Assembly (NCBI GenBank): GCA_947095985.1 | Contig: CAMUPZ010000006.1 | Location: 1 to 28,990, forward strand | Direction: 5' to 3' | Length of the DNA: 28,990 bases | Source: an uncultured Candidatus Saccharibacteria bacterium | Lineage (GTDB): Bacteria; Patescibacteriota; Saccharimonadia; Saccharimonadales; Saccharimonadaceae | Shown here: one piece after another, positions 1 to 7,557 of the stretch | Position numbering within the stretch: position 1 is the stretch's first letter | How the letters are laid out: every line of letters begins with the position of its first letter | Position numbers and translations under genes: made by a program | The notes under the pieces: generated by a model | The model's database searches: none | Seen by the model: only the letters and a program-made list of their open reading frames with translations | Told to the model about the DNA's origin: nothing

Positions 1-230
1 CTAACGACGGACCATTAGAAAGCTGGGCGGACATTACCAGACGAATATTTAAGCTAGCTGGGCGCGACGACTTGACCGTCACCAACACAACGACTGCTGA
101 ATATTTTGCCGGCAAAGATGGAATTGCACCGCGACCGCTTGGCAGCGATATGAGCTTAGATAAGTTACATGATACTGGTTTTATCAGCCATGATTGGGTA
201 GATGATTTAAGTGAATACCTCGTTAAATAA
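1..230 (+). CDS. rmlD: RmlD-like dTDP-4-dehydrorhamnose reductase, C-terminal part
   Basis: This is the last 75 codons of a gene that begins before the window, read in the frame starting at base 3 and ending in TAA at 228-230. The tail resembles the C-terminus of the RmlD short-chain reductase family, which reduces dTDP-4-keto-L-rhamnose to dTDP-L-rhamnose with NAD(P)H in the cytoplasm. Visible features are a WADITRRIF helix, the TTTAEYFAGK segment and the PRPLGSDMSLDKL substrate-site strand, which corresponds to the RPxxSxLxxxKL pattern of RmlD. The catalytic YxxxK lies outside the window. It points toward rmlA 1.5 kb downstream, which supports the assignment. A 12-nt gap separates its stop from the opposing hydrolase stop, with no terminator visible. 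A related sugar-nucleotide reductase or an RmlC-RmlD fusion cannot be excluded. Confidence 0.82.
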   Translation, partial: NDGPLESWADITRRIFKLAGRDDLTVTNTTTAEYFAGKDGIAPRPLGSDMSLDKLHDTGFISHDWVDDLSEYLVK

Positions 231-242
231 ACTAAAGATATC

Positions 243-1472
243 CTATTTAACACTATCGACAGACTGTCTCAAAAACTTATTCTCTATATCAGTAAAACCA
301 GATAATATAACCACCTTATCTGGTATGTTTCCTTTAATAAAATTACATTGACTTGGGTCATATATTAAATCTTTAGCAACAAAATCCAAATAACCCCTAG
401 ATACATAAGTTATCTTACGATTTCTCTTGTCAATCATTTGAATGGAAAGATTATCTCCAACGCTACTGACCTTACTATTTATGTCCCCTTCTAGAAAACC
501 CTTAGCGCATAAAAACAATTTATTTGATTTTCCTATTTTTAATGGAACTAAAGATTTTTTAGCTTCTCGGAAAGTACGCCGACCCCAGTGAGCCAAGAAA
601 TTTCCATCACCAACATTCCAAATACCATGACTACCATAACAATACGCACTAGCACCCGATAGCATGCTTGCCCAAAAAGCAAATATTTGATCACTTTCAA
701 AAAACGAATTATTAATACCCTCATACCAAGGTTCCAAATTAATAAATGGCTTTTCGTTGGACCTATATTCCATAGGTAGCATCCACAGTTTATTTCTAGA
801 AGCCTCAGAGTGTCCAGTTTGTACAGTAATAGCAGAAAAGTCTCGGCTAACAGCCCAGCTATCCGTATTAGGTGTAGTATGACAAATTACTGGTAGTTCA
901 GTTATCTTTTTAACTTCTTTATACACTCGCAGCCATTCTGCTATTTGTCTTTTTTGTTTTATTGAAAAAATGCTAAATTTATTAAAAACTTTTTCTATTA
1001 TAGCTCTAGACTGAGTATGGACCCGCAAATCAATTTCACCGGTTAGACAATAGATTGGATCAAATTTTTCTGTAACTTTAATTACTCTCTTCCACCATTC
1101 AATCATATTATTTCGACCAATTTGACTAATTTGCGGACCCCAACCACCATATATTATTGGTTTTAAATGCAACTTGTTTAGTATTTCTATCTTTTCAAGT
1201 ACAGCAGCTATATAGTCTTGATTTATAATAAAATTCGATTCTTGCAAACAAAAGGCAGGCTTGCCACCACCATAGGACTGAGGGCTATCGATAGCAGCCT
1301 CAGGGGGTATACCCATTACTAATTGAATAGCTGAAAAGCCCTCGTCTTTACGCTGCTGTGCTAGCTCGTAAAACTCGTCTATTGAAATTCTATCAGTCAA
1401 ACCATACCACCAGGTGTCAGCGAGAAAATGACCAATCGTTCTATTATGTTGTTTATCGATGACTACAGACAT
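243..1472 (-). CDS. Apiosidase-like (DUF4038/GH140-like) glycoside hydrolase, cytosolic
   Basis: A 409-residue TIM-barrel glycosidase-like protein. The N-terminus (FLADTWWYGLTDRIS at about 15-29, then GFSAIQLVM at about 45-53) matches the opening of DUF4038 apiosidase-like barrels, which normally reads LGDTAW...GFNVIQ. Further family-like features are CLTGEID near 141-147, INLEPWYEG near 246-254 (probable nucleophile Glu on a late strand) and the FWASMLSGASAYCYGSHGIWN segment near 265-285. Catalytic assignment is by family analogy. There is no signal peptide or membrane segment, which is unusual for a family whose characterised members act on extracellular plant glycans. It sits between rmlD and rmlA on the opposite strand, 14 nt after the SAF remnant, with no strong Shine-Dalgarno sequence. 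An intracellular role on the organism's own glycan is an inference. Confidence 0.72.
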   Translation of the reverse strand: MSVVIDKQHNRTIGHFLADTWWYGLTDRISIDEFYELAQQRKDEGFSAIQLVMGIPPEAAIDSPQSYGGGKPAFCLQESNFIINQDYIAAVLEKIEILNKLHLKPIIYGGWGPQISQIGRNNMIEWWKRVIKVTEKFDPIYCLTGEIDLRVHTQSRAIIEKVFNKFSIFSIKQKRQIAEWLRVYKEVKKITELPVICHTTPNTDSWAVSRDFSAITVQTGHSEASRNKLWMLPMEYRSNEKPFINLEPWYEGINNSFFESDQIFAFWASMLSGASAYCYGSHGIWNVGDGNFLAHWGRRTFREAKKSLVPLKIGKSNKLFLCAKGFLEGDINSKVSSVGDNLSIQMIDKRNRKITYVSRGYLDFVAKDLIYDPSQCNFIKGNIPDKVVILSGFTDIENKFLRQSVDSVK

Positions 1473-1486
1473 TTTAGAGTATCTTC

Positions 1487-1702
1487 CTATGCAGTACGAG
1501 CTAATGATTTAGGTATTTTTACATCATCAAACGAGATGATTTCACCCTCTTTAATATCTCTTTTAAACGTAGCATTCGCAATTAATCCTATTGGGACTTT
1601 ATCCTTATTAATCTTAATAGGCATCGCCTCACCACGAATGGTAAAACTACCAGTCGCTCTGTCGATTTTTTCTACTGCTAACACTAAACTGTATCGTTGT
1701 CA
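1487..1702 (-). pseudogene. 5'-truncated SAF-domain (homoserine dehydrogenase-like) oxidoreductase remnant
   Basis: An open frame of about 70 codons from a TGA at 1700-1702 to TAG at 1487-1489. It reads as the C-terminal SAF domain of NAD(P)-dependent oxidoreductases of the homoserine dehydrogenase-like type: IPIGL-like KVPIGLIANATFKRDI followed by KEGEIISFDDVKIPKSLA. These proteins normally exceed 400 residues, so the Rossmann and catalytic parts are missing. The only start codons are weak (GTG at 1684) and lack a ribosome-binding site. The upstream side runs directly into the rmlA promoter region, so the 5' part was probably deleted. It lies 14 nt upstream of the glycosidase in the same direction, so the two may once have formed an operon. 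A NeuB-type SAF tail is a less likely alternative. Confidence 0.6.
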
Positions 1703-1726
1703 CCTGTGAATATTATCTTCTGTATC

Positions 1727-1750
1727 TGTTAATATGATATCATATTAACA
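1727..1750. promoter_or_regulatory. 24-bp perfect palindrome upstream of rmlA
   Basis: The half-site TGTTAATATGAT is followed immediately by its exact reverse complement. It ends 22 nt before the rmlA ATG. There is no following T-run, so it does not look like a terminator. It contains TATGAT on both strands, which could act as symmetrical -10 boxes for divergent transcription (rmlA to the right, SAF/hydrolase to the left). It could also be a dimeric repressor operator. Function is inferred. Confidence 0.5.
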
Positions 1751-1772
1751 GTAAGTTATAGAGAGAGGAATA

Positions 1773-2642
1773 ATGAAAGGAATTATTTTAGCAGGCGGCT
1801 CAGGCACTCGCCTCCACCCTATCACCAAAGCTATTAGCAAACAGCTGATGCCGATATATGATAAACCAATGATTTATTATCCGTTAACCACACTGATGCA
1901 AGCAGGAATTCGCGATATTTTAATCATCACCACACCGGATGATCAAGCTGGTTTTCAGCGTCTGCTCGGCGACGGTTCGCAGTGGGGTATCAATCTGGAA
2001 TATGCTGTCCAGCCCAAACCAGAAGGTCTAGCACAGGCTTTCATTATCGGTGAAGAATTCATTAACAACGACAAAGTGGCTCTAGTCCTGGGAGATAATA
2101 TTTTCCACGGTGAGCGGCTAGATGAATCCCTACAGGAGTGTACCAATCCCGACGGTGGTACGGTTTTTGCTTACAAAGTTTCTGACCCCGAACGATATGG
2201 TGTTGTCGAGTTTGATGAGCAAAATCAAGCCATTTCCATCGAAGAAAAACCAGCCGAGCCAAAGTCAAACTTCGCCGTGGTCGGGTTATATTTTTATGAT
2301 AACGATGTTATTGAGATCGCCAAAAACGTCCAGCCTTCAGCACGAGGCGAGCTGGAAATCACCTCCATCAATGCTGAATATCTGCGCCGCGGTAAATTGC
2401 AAGTCCAGACCTTAGATAATGGCGATGTTTGGCTGGACACCGGCACCATCGACAGCCTAACTGATGCCGCCGATTTCGTTCGTGTCATCCAAAAACGAAC
2501 TGGCCGCATCATTGGTAGCCCAGAAAAAATCGCTTTCAAAAATGACTGGATTAGCCGAGAACAACTTAACACGCTTGCTGAGCCGCTCAAGAAATCTGGT
2601 TATGGCAAGTATCTAATTAGAGTAGATTGTCAATCAAGCTAA
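1773..2642 (+). CDS. rmlA: Glucose-1-phosphate thymidylyltransferase RmlA
   Basis: A 289-residue cytoplasmic nucleotidyltransferase that makes dTDP-glucose from glucose-1-phosphate and dTTP, the first step of dTDP-rhamnose synthesis. The signature GGSGTRL at residues 8-14 is followed by KQLMPIYDKPMIYYPL, then the metal-site segment LGDNIFHG and the sugar-site EEKPAEPKS and WLDTGT motifs. Length equals the family norm of about 290. The start is supported by a purine-rich Shine-Dalgarno sequence (GAGAGAGGAA) ending 2 to 3 nt before the ATG. It shares a transcription direction with rmlD, but the reversed hydrolase locus separates them. Its TAA stop overlaps the stop codon of the opposing membrane-protein gene, leaving no room for a terminator between them. 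Confidence 0.95.
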   Translation: MKGIILAGGSGTRLHPITKAISKQLMPIYDKPMIYYPLTTLMQAGIRDILIITTPDDQAGFQRLLGDGSQWGINLEYAVQPKPEGLAQAFIIGEEFINNDKVALVLGDNIFHGERLDESLQECTNPDGGTVFAYKVSDPERYGVVEFDEQNQAISIEEKPAEPKSNFAVVGLYFYDNDVIEIAKNVQPSARGELEITSINAEYLRRGKLQVQTLDNGDVWLDTGTIDSLTDAADFVRVIQKRTGRIIGSPEKIAFKNDWISREQLNTLAEPLKKSGYGKYLIRVDCQSS

Positions 2643-4609
2643 AACATGCCTCGCAAGCTGCTGCATATCCCATTCAAGCTATCCTTTGATACGTTGCTGG
2701 GGTCAGCAAATAATGCTCTTTCATTGCCTAAAACCTCAATAAATATAGACTTTATGTCGTCACTACGCGTCAAAATCAGGAGACGAGATTCTGGGGTTAT
2801 ATTTTTGTTCTCGAGCAAAGTCTTAGCTATAACCTGCTTTGCACTATGTATATCAGCATTAGGAGTTGACCACCTGGAAATTATTTCCTGTGTAGTAGTA
2901 GACTGTCCAGTCAGAGTCATCATAGATCTATTAAAAAATATATCACCATCAGTTTTCTGATCACTTCTAACCGAAAGTATAGCCGTAGACTTTTCTCGAC
3001 AGATTGGACTCTCAGTTATAGTAATCGCATAGTCAAATAACTCTGGTACAGTAAACGCCGCCTTTACCTTACCCTGTAAATAAACTCCAAACACACCAAC
3101 CCCGTTTGAAAAGGCCATCATTATAATACCTAGAATCATTAAAATCTTGACGCCACTTGACCGCGCTTTGTCTATAAGCGACATAGTTAGCATTGTCATA
3201 ACCAAGCTAGTCAATAGGAGTAAGCTTAATACAGATTTATGATAATAGTAATTAACTTCGCCATTGGTTATTTTTTGAAATATAAATAATGCCAGCGAAA
3301 ATACTAATGATACAACTAGCCCAATAGTTAGCGGATTAACTGTTTGTTTCTTATGATTATGCCACAAATATGCCACAGCAAACACCGCCCAACTTAGCAC
3401 GTAGAATACATCAAAAATCAACACCCCACCCTGATCATTAATTTTATCTGATGTCACCCTCTCAAGTAATACGTAAATAGCCCCCTGTACAACGCTAAAA
3501 CTAACAATAAACAAAAGACTGCTCAGCAAAAGTTTTGACAACTTTACTTTTTGATTACTACAAAAATAATCAGCCGCTAAAGTAAAGATAAATATGCCCA
3601 ACGCAACTGGAAGTAGGAAAAAATAGGATAGACCAACACCAATAACAGAAAAGGTTGCTAATAGCCCGTAGGTATACTTTTGTGTAATATCACTCTCCTT
3701 ACAATATAAAAATAGTAAGGCTATAACCGAAAGCAGCAAATGGAGACTCATAATTTGCGGCATGAAACCGTCAGTAAACGCAGAAAACATCAAACCTAAT
3801 ACTGTGTATATCGTACAGGAAATAACAATAATAGCTGACATCCATGGCTTTTTCTTATTGTCTAATCTAACAAGTTTCGTTGCCAGAAAGATAAACGCAA
3901 ACACTAAAAATACATAGTTGATTATCGAATATAATAAAAAACTAACTAGCTTTTTATTAATGTCAGTAAACCTACTCATAAACGGTTGTACAGCCTCATT
4001 AAAAACCCAAGCATTTATATGATAGCCCTGAGGGTAATTATTGGCGGCAGAGCCTAGCATAGAGTTAATCGGCAACTGGTTACCTCTTGAACCATAGACA
4101 TAGCCCTTTTGTCTCTCGACAGTGTCTATAAAACTAAGATGAGATATATTGTCTACTCCTGAGCCGTTAGCCACTCTTAAAAGATCGGCGCTCTGAAAAC
4201 TAGAAAAAGATTGCGTCAGCATCAGGATAAATACAGTAAGGCTCACTAGAGAACTAATAATCTCGCTTAATGGAAACCATCTGCTGGGAGGAGCGAAACG
4301 ACAAAATACAACAAGACCTAGATTAAATACACCGACAGTCCAGGCAAAGAGCCATATTGACATCGGCACCTTGAGAACCCATGGTATAAAAGCCAACAAA
4401 GTATTAATACTTATGTAAACAGAAAGAGTAACAAATAGTCGACCTATAAGACCTAGTCGCCTAGTCGGCAGAAATACTACCGCGGTAACTGTTGCAGCCA
4501 TTATTAAAATTAAGGCTTGATTGAATACAACACCGAGAAAAGTAGCTATAATATAAGCTATTATATATAACCTACGGTCATTCAGCCTATTTATTAGAGT
4601 ATTACACAT
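2639..4609 (-). CDS. Polytopic membrane protein, GT-C glycosyltransferase-like
   Basis: About 656 residues with roughly 13 predicted membrane segments and a soluble C-terminal domain of about 130 residues. I recognise no exact family. Extracytoplasmic loop motifs DNISHLSFIDTV and NYPQGYHINAW recall the first-loop acidic residue and YPPG-like motifs of GT-C enzymes, which use polyprenyl-phosphate sugars. The chosen ATG (4607-4609) overlaps the stop of the upstream GtrA gene by 8 nt and is preceded by AGAAGCAGG. A longer open frame begins at 4687 but would lie inside GtrA. With GtrA and the divergent GT2 it forms a set resembling GtrA/GtrB/GtrC glycosylation systems. Transfer of a flipped sugar to an envelope glycan is an inference. 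The gene is markedly AT-rich. Confidence 0.7.
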   Translation of the reverse strand: MCNTLINRLNDRRLYIIAYIIATFLGVVFNQALILIMAATVTAVVFLPTRRLGLIGRLFVTLSVYISINTLLAFIPWVLKVPMSIWLFAWTVGVFNLGLVVFCRFAPPSRWFPLSEIISSLVSLTVFILMLTQSFSSFQSADLLRVANGSGVDNISHLSFIDTVERQKGYVYGSRGNQLPINSMLGSAANNYPQGYHINAWVFNEAVQPFMSRFTDINKKLVSFLLYSIINYVFLVFAFIFLATKLVRLDNKKKPWMSAIIVISCTIYTVLGLMFSAFTDGFMPQIMSLHLLLSVIALLFLYCKESDITQKYTYGLLATFSVIGVGLSYFFLLPVALGIFIFTLAADYFCSNQKVKLSKLLLSSLLFIVSFSVVQGAIYVLLERVTSDKINDQGGVLIFDVFYVLSWAVFAVAYLWHNHKKQTVNPLTIGLVVSLVFSLALFIFQKITNGEVNYYYHKSVLSLLLLTSLVMTMLTMSLIDKARSSGVKILMILGIIMMAFSNGVGVFGVYLQGKVKAAFTVPELFDYAITITESPICREKSTAILSVRSDQKTDGDIFFNRSMMTLTGQSTTTQEIISRWSTPNADIHSAKQVIAKTLLENKNITPESRLLILTRSDDIKSIFIEVLGNERALFADPSNVSKDSLNGICSSLRGMF

Positions 4610-5024
4610 CCTGCTTCTCTTCGTGCGATACTTTCTTTGAAAAAATAAATAGCTTAAAGACCAAAAAATTCCAAACAGCAAATACAATGGTCATGACAAT
4701 CTTTGCCCATTGGATCTCTAGGATATTCATTTTTACTAATAAATCAACAGTCGTAGAGGTCGCCATCAAATTAAAAAAACTTAGCAAAGCATATAAGCAA
4801 ATTTGTGATCTTAATGAAAATCGATCGTCTTCGCTGTGATTAAAAACTCGTTTCCTGTTCATAGGAAAATTAACACAAAACCCCGACAAGAAACCAATGC
4901 CGCTCGCTATAAAAGCTGGCATTTTAGCTATATAGTACAATATGGAGGTAACTAATGTATCAACCGCCAGCGTCGTCACACCGACAACACCAAATAAAAG
5001 TATCTGTATAACAAGCTTTTTCAT
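4602..5024 (-). CDS. GtrA-family membrane protein (polyprenyl-phosphate sugar flippase)
   Basis: A small hydrophobic protein of about 140 residues with four membrane segments: LLFGVVGVTTLAVDTLV, FIASGIGFLSGFCVNF, LYALLSFFNLMATST and IVMTIVFAVWNFLVFKLF. The G-V/I-V-G-near-N-terminus, the NF-x-NRKRVF loop and the closing WNFLVFK motif are typical of GtrA, thought to flip undecaprenyl-phosphate-linked hexoses. ATG at 5022-5024 gives MKKLVIQ. A TTG at 5031-5033, three codons upstream, lies exactly 7 nt after a TATTAT -10-like box and could be a leaderless start instead. The downstream GT-C-like gene overlaps it by 8 nt, indicating translational coupling. Confidence 0.85.
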   Translation of the reverse strand: MKKLVIQILLFGVVGVTTLAVDTLVTSILYYIAKMPAFIASGIGFLSGFCVNFPMNRKRVFNHSEDDRFSLRSQICLYALLSFFNLMATSTTVDLLVKMNILEIQWAKIVMTIVFAVWNFLVFKLFIFSKKVSHEEKQDV

Positions 5025-5040
5025 ACTAACCAACTAACCC

Positions 5041-5046
5041 ATAATA
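5041..5046 (-). promoter_or_regulatory. -10-like box TATTAT for the gtrA unit
   Basis: On the minus strand TATTAT is followed by 7 nt and then a TTG codon in frame with GtrA, or by 16 nt and the ATG at 5024. Its neighbour, the -10 of the divergent GT2 gene, is 12 bp away. No convincing -35 is seen. Confidence 0.4.
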
Positions 5047-5058
5047 CCATATTTATAG

Positions 5059-5064
5059 TATAAT
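5059..5064 (+). promoter_or_regulatory. -10 box TATAAT, leaderless start predicted at 5072
   Basis: A perfect TATAAT followed by 7 nt (GAGAGGT) and the ATG at 5072. Transcription would begin at or next to the A of the ATG, giving a leaderless mRNA. The in-frame ATG at 5063 lies within the -10 and could not be transcribed from this promoter. Confidence 0.6.
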
Positions 5065-5071
5065 GAGAGGT

Positions 5072-6028
5072 ATGTATAGAAAGTTAGAGACCGCAGTTGT
5101 TATACCTTGTTATAACGAAGAAAAAATGATCACTCAAACGATCAAGAAACTACCAAAGTACATTGATCATGTTATAGCCGTTAATGATGCCAGCACTGAT
5201 GATACCATTGGCGTTCTAAATAAATTAAAAAAGCAAAATGATCGACTGGTTGTTGTTGACAACGAAACAAATCAAGGTGTCGGCGGCGCTCTCATCGCAG
5301 GATATAATTACGCTATTGAGCACACCAAAGCGACCGCTATCGGGATAGTGGCGGGTGACGACCAGTTTGACTCGTCATACCTCGAGGCAATGCTAGACGA
5401 TTTTATCGATCAATCAGCAGATTACGTGAAAGCTAGCCGCTTCTTCCACCGAGAAGCCTTTAAGACTATGCCGAAATACCGCCAATTCGGCAATATTTTC
5501 ATATCATTGCTAACAAAATTCTCGACTGGATATTATTCTATCACAGACATCACTAATGGCTGCGGTTGGCTACGCCGCGACATAATTGAAAAGGTCGATT
5601 TCTCCATAGTTGAAAAGCGCTACGACTATGAAACCAGCATGCTGACCGCCTTATCCATAGTCAATGCTAAAGTTATTGACCACGCCGTACCAGCTCATTA
5701 CGGTGATGAGAAGTCAACTATTAAACTAATCCCAACAGCTTGGCGCAACCTCAAGGCCGTATGGAAGGGCTTTTGGCGACGAATTTACTACAAGTACGTT
5801 CTGTACGGTTTCCATCCATTAGCACTGTTTTTGTTTACTGGCATGTTCTTTTTGATCATCTCATTACTGATTGCAGGTTTCTTGTTGTATGTTAAATTAT
5901 TCGCTCATCAATCACCGACCGCTGGCAGCGTTATGCTAGCCGTACTACCATTTATTTTAAGTGTACAGCTAGTTTTAACAGCACTCACCATTGATGTCTC
6001 TAATGAGAACAACAATTTTAAGAAATAA
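5072..6028 (+). CDS. Membrane-anchored GT2 glycosyltransferase (DPM1/GtrB-like)
   Basis: A 318-residue GT-A fold enzyme with a cytosolic catalytic domain and two C-terminal membrane helices (about 245-275 and 285-305). Motifs are VVIPCYNEE, VNDASTDDT, the metal-site segment VAGDDQFD in place of a classical DxD, and DITNGCGWLRRD. This resembles dolichyl- or undecaprenyl-phosphate sugar transferases, which load a nucleotide sugar onto a lipid carrier. I start it at 5072 because the -10 TATAAT overlaps the earlier ATG at 5063. It is divergent from gtrA and likely its functional partner, although it is not in the same operon. Its stop lies one base from that of the opposing HAD gene. Confidence 0.85.
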   Translation: MYRKLETAVVIPCYNEEKMITQTIKKLPKYIDHVIAVNDASTDDTIGVLNKLKKQNDRLVVVDNETNQGVGGALIAGYNYAIEHTKATAIGIVAGDDQFDSSYLEAMLDDFIDQSADYVKASRFFHREAFKTMPKYRQFGNIFISLLTKFSTGYYSITDITNGCGWLRRDIIEKVDFSIVEKRYDYETSMLTALSIVNAKVIDHAVPAHYGDEKSTIKLIPTAWRNLKAVWKGFWRRIYYKYVLYGFHPLALFLFTGMFFLIISLLIAGFLLYVKLFAHQSPTAGSVMLAVLPFILSVQLVLTALTIDVSNENNNFKK

Positions 6029-6029
6029 A

Positions 6030-6680
6030 CTACAGCTTGATATTGTCTACATCGCCGATACCGTTAACGAGATAGTTTGGGTGTAATGCTGATAAGAACT
6101 CCTTATTACGGATACCGCTCATCAGGGCAATACTGGTAGCACCGAGCTGCTGAGCCGCCGCGATATCTGCTTCGGTGTCGCCAATGATAATGACTTCGCT
6201 TGGATTGTCCACCGTTTGCCTGACGATATCCGCCTTTTTCAGTAGCGTTCCCTCTTTTGTGTCACTATGGCCCGACAAAATCTTTTCAAACAAATGCCGA
6301 ATTCCCAAATGTTCAATCTGCCAATCAAGAGCATCTGTATTTCGTCTCAAGCTTAATAGATATAACTTATTACCATTTGCCCGTAACTTCTCTAGTGTGC
6401 GCAAACTATCCTTAAAGAGTTCATCCGCACCCAATTCTTCTTGCGACTCGATCCGGTCAATAAACAGCTTGAGATATGCATCTTTTTCATCAATACTCAG
6501 ACCGCTCAGTGGTAGTAGCTTGTCCCAAGACACGTTAGCGCGCTTCATTTCCCAATATTCATCTTTGTCAAGTGGAGTCCCGCCCAGCGCCTTAACACAT
6601 TTTTCATACACCCGATAATGTCGCGGGGCAATATCAACCAACGTACCGTCAAAGTCAACAAAGATATTTCTATTATTTAT
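6030..6680 (-). CDS. HAD-superfamily phosphatase with probable non-canonical ATA start
   Basis: About 216 residues. The haloacid dehalogenase motifs are all visible: FVDFDGTLVD (nucleophile D9 and D11 in this numbering), LLSLRRN (motif II Ser), a Lys in the KEGTLLKKADIV region, and IIIGDTEADI (motif IV). The alpha-helical cap lies between residues 20 and 85. It is the last gene of the five-gene sugar operon and may dephosphorylate a sugar or small-molecule phosphate. No ATG, GTG or TTG is available near the first motif. An ATA codon at 6678-6680 lies 6 nt after a GGAGG at 6687-6691 and overlaps the epimerase stop region. The only listed-type start in frame is TTG at 6765-6767, deep inside the epimerase gene, which would add 29 non-homologous residues. 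Confidence 0.8.
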   Translation of the reverse strand: MNNRNIFVDFDGTLVDIAPRHYRVYEKCVKALGGTPLDKDEYWEMKRANVSWDKLLPLSGLSIDEKDAYLKLFIDRIESQEELGADELFKDSLRTLEKLRANGNKLYLLSLRRNTDALDWQIEHLGIRHLFEKILSGHSDTKEGTLLKKADIVRQTVDNPSEVIIIGDTEADIAAAQQLGATSIALMSGIRNKEFLSALHPNYLVNGIGDVDNIKL

Positions 6681-7557
6681 ACAATTCCTCCATTTCTTTA
6701 AGTTTATCTGGAAAAAACACTTCGGGATGATAATTGAGCAACTTCTCCGCTCGAGATATATCGACAATTATATCACAGCTACCCTCCTCAGATAAAACAG
6801 CAATATGACTCGTTGACTGCATACTATCAACAATCGCCTGAGCCGTTTCTCGAATAGAAACGCCCCGGCCTGTACCAATATTGACAACATCAGCACCGTC
6901 GGCGTTGACTGCACAGATGATACTACGGGCCACATCGTCAATATGTACATAATCACGCAACACCTTTGCGCCACGGATCGTCAAATCTTCACCAGCCTTG
7001 GCTGCTCGAATAAAGTTCGGTATCGCTCGGGCGATAGGGTCATACCCGCCATACATCACCGAAAACCGCAAAATGGTTAACTCTTTATTCATTTTTTTTG
7101 CGTACGACTGAGCGATGAGCTCGCTAGCCATTTTAGTAGATCCATAGTACGAGCCGCCGGCGACGACGTTATCCTCTGTAATTGGACCGTGAATTTTCGA
7201 CTGATCATACACTTCTGCCGTGCTGCCAATAATAATCTTCTCAGATTTCTCACCAAAATGAGTCAGCAGGTTAATTGTCGCGTCTATATTACCTAGCCTT
7301 GCGTTATCAAGAGTGTCGTCGGTAGCTGTTTTCGGTACAAATGCCGCCAAATGAACAATGGAATCAAATGTCTCATCGTTCACCTGCTTGACCGCTGACT
7401 CTACACTTTTTTGATCTGCTAAATCACACTGGATCCAGCGCTCAGTGAGACTGGCTGGTTGAGACCGGCCCAAACAAACAACTTCCCAATCAGCTGGTAT
7501 CATTTCTAAGAAACGTCTACCGACGAAACCCGAGGCTCCCGTAACAAGAAGTTTCAT
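6673..7557 (-). CDS. NAD-dependent epimerase/dehydratase (extended SDR)
   Basis: A 294-residue nucleotide-sugar SDR. The Rossmann glycine motif GASGFVGRRF (7-16) is followed by a conserved HLAAFVPK segment, GSTAEVY at 111-117 and the catalytic pair Y138 and K142 in YYGSTK. Later features are DYVHIDDVARSI and VNIGTGRGVSI, typical of GalE-, RmlB- and Gmd-like enzymes. The specific reaction cannot be told from sequence alone. Epimerisation, dehydration or reduction of a UDP- or dTDP-sugar are all possible. Its ATG overlaps the TAA of the ATP-grasp gene (TAATG), with a CAGGAG ribosome-binding site inside that gene, so the two are translationally coupled. The 3' end overlaps the ribosome-binding site and start region of the HAD gene. 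Confidence 0.88.
   Translation of the reverse strand: MKLLVTGASGFVGRRFLEMIPADWEVVCLGRSQPASLTERWIQCDLADQKSVESAVKQVNDETFDSIVHLAAFVPKTATDDTLDNARLGNIDATINLLTHFGEKSEKIIIGSTAEVYDQSKIHGPITEDNVVAGGSYYGSTKMASELIAQSYAKKMNKELTILRFSVMYGGYDPIARAIPNFIRAAKAGEDLTIRGAKVLRDYVHIDDVARSIICAVNADGADVVNIGTGRGVSIRETAQAIVDSMQSTSHIAVLSEEGSCDIIVDISRAEKLLNYHPEVFFPDKLKEMEELYK

Noticed and set aside
1428..1709. Plus-strand 93-codon open frame opposite the SAF remnant
   Set aside because: It is the antisense shadow of the remnant and the hydrolase start, with no ribosome-binding site.
5063..5071. ATG at 5063 as the start of the GT2 gene
   Set aside because: It is overlapped by the perfect -10 box. The next ATG fits the distance seen at other promoters.
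6681..6767. TTG at 6765-6767 as the true start of the HAD gene
   Set aside because: It lies 90 nt inside the epimerase gene with no ribosome-binding site, and the added residues do not resemble a HAD N-terminus.
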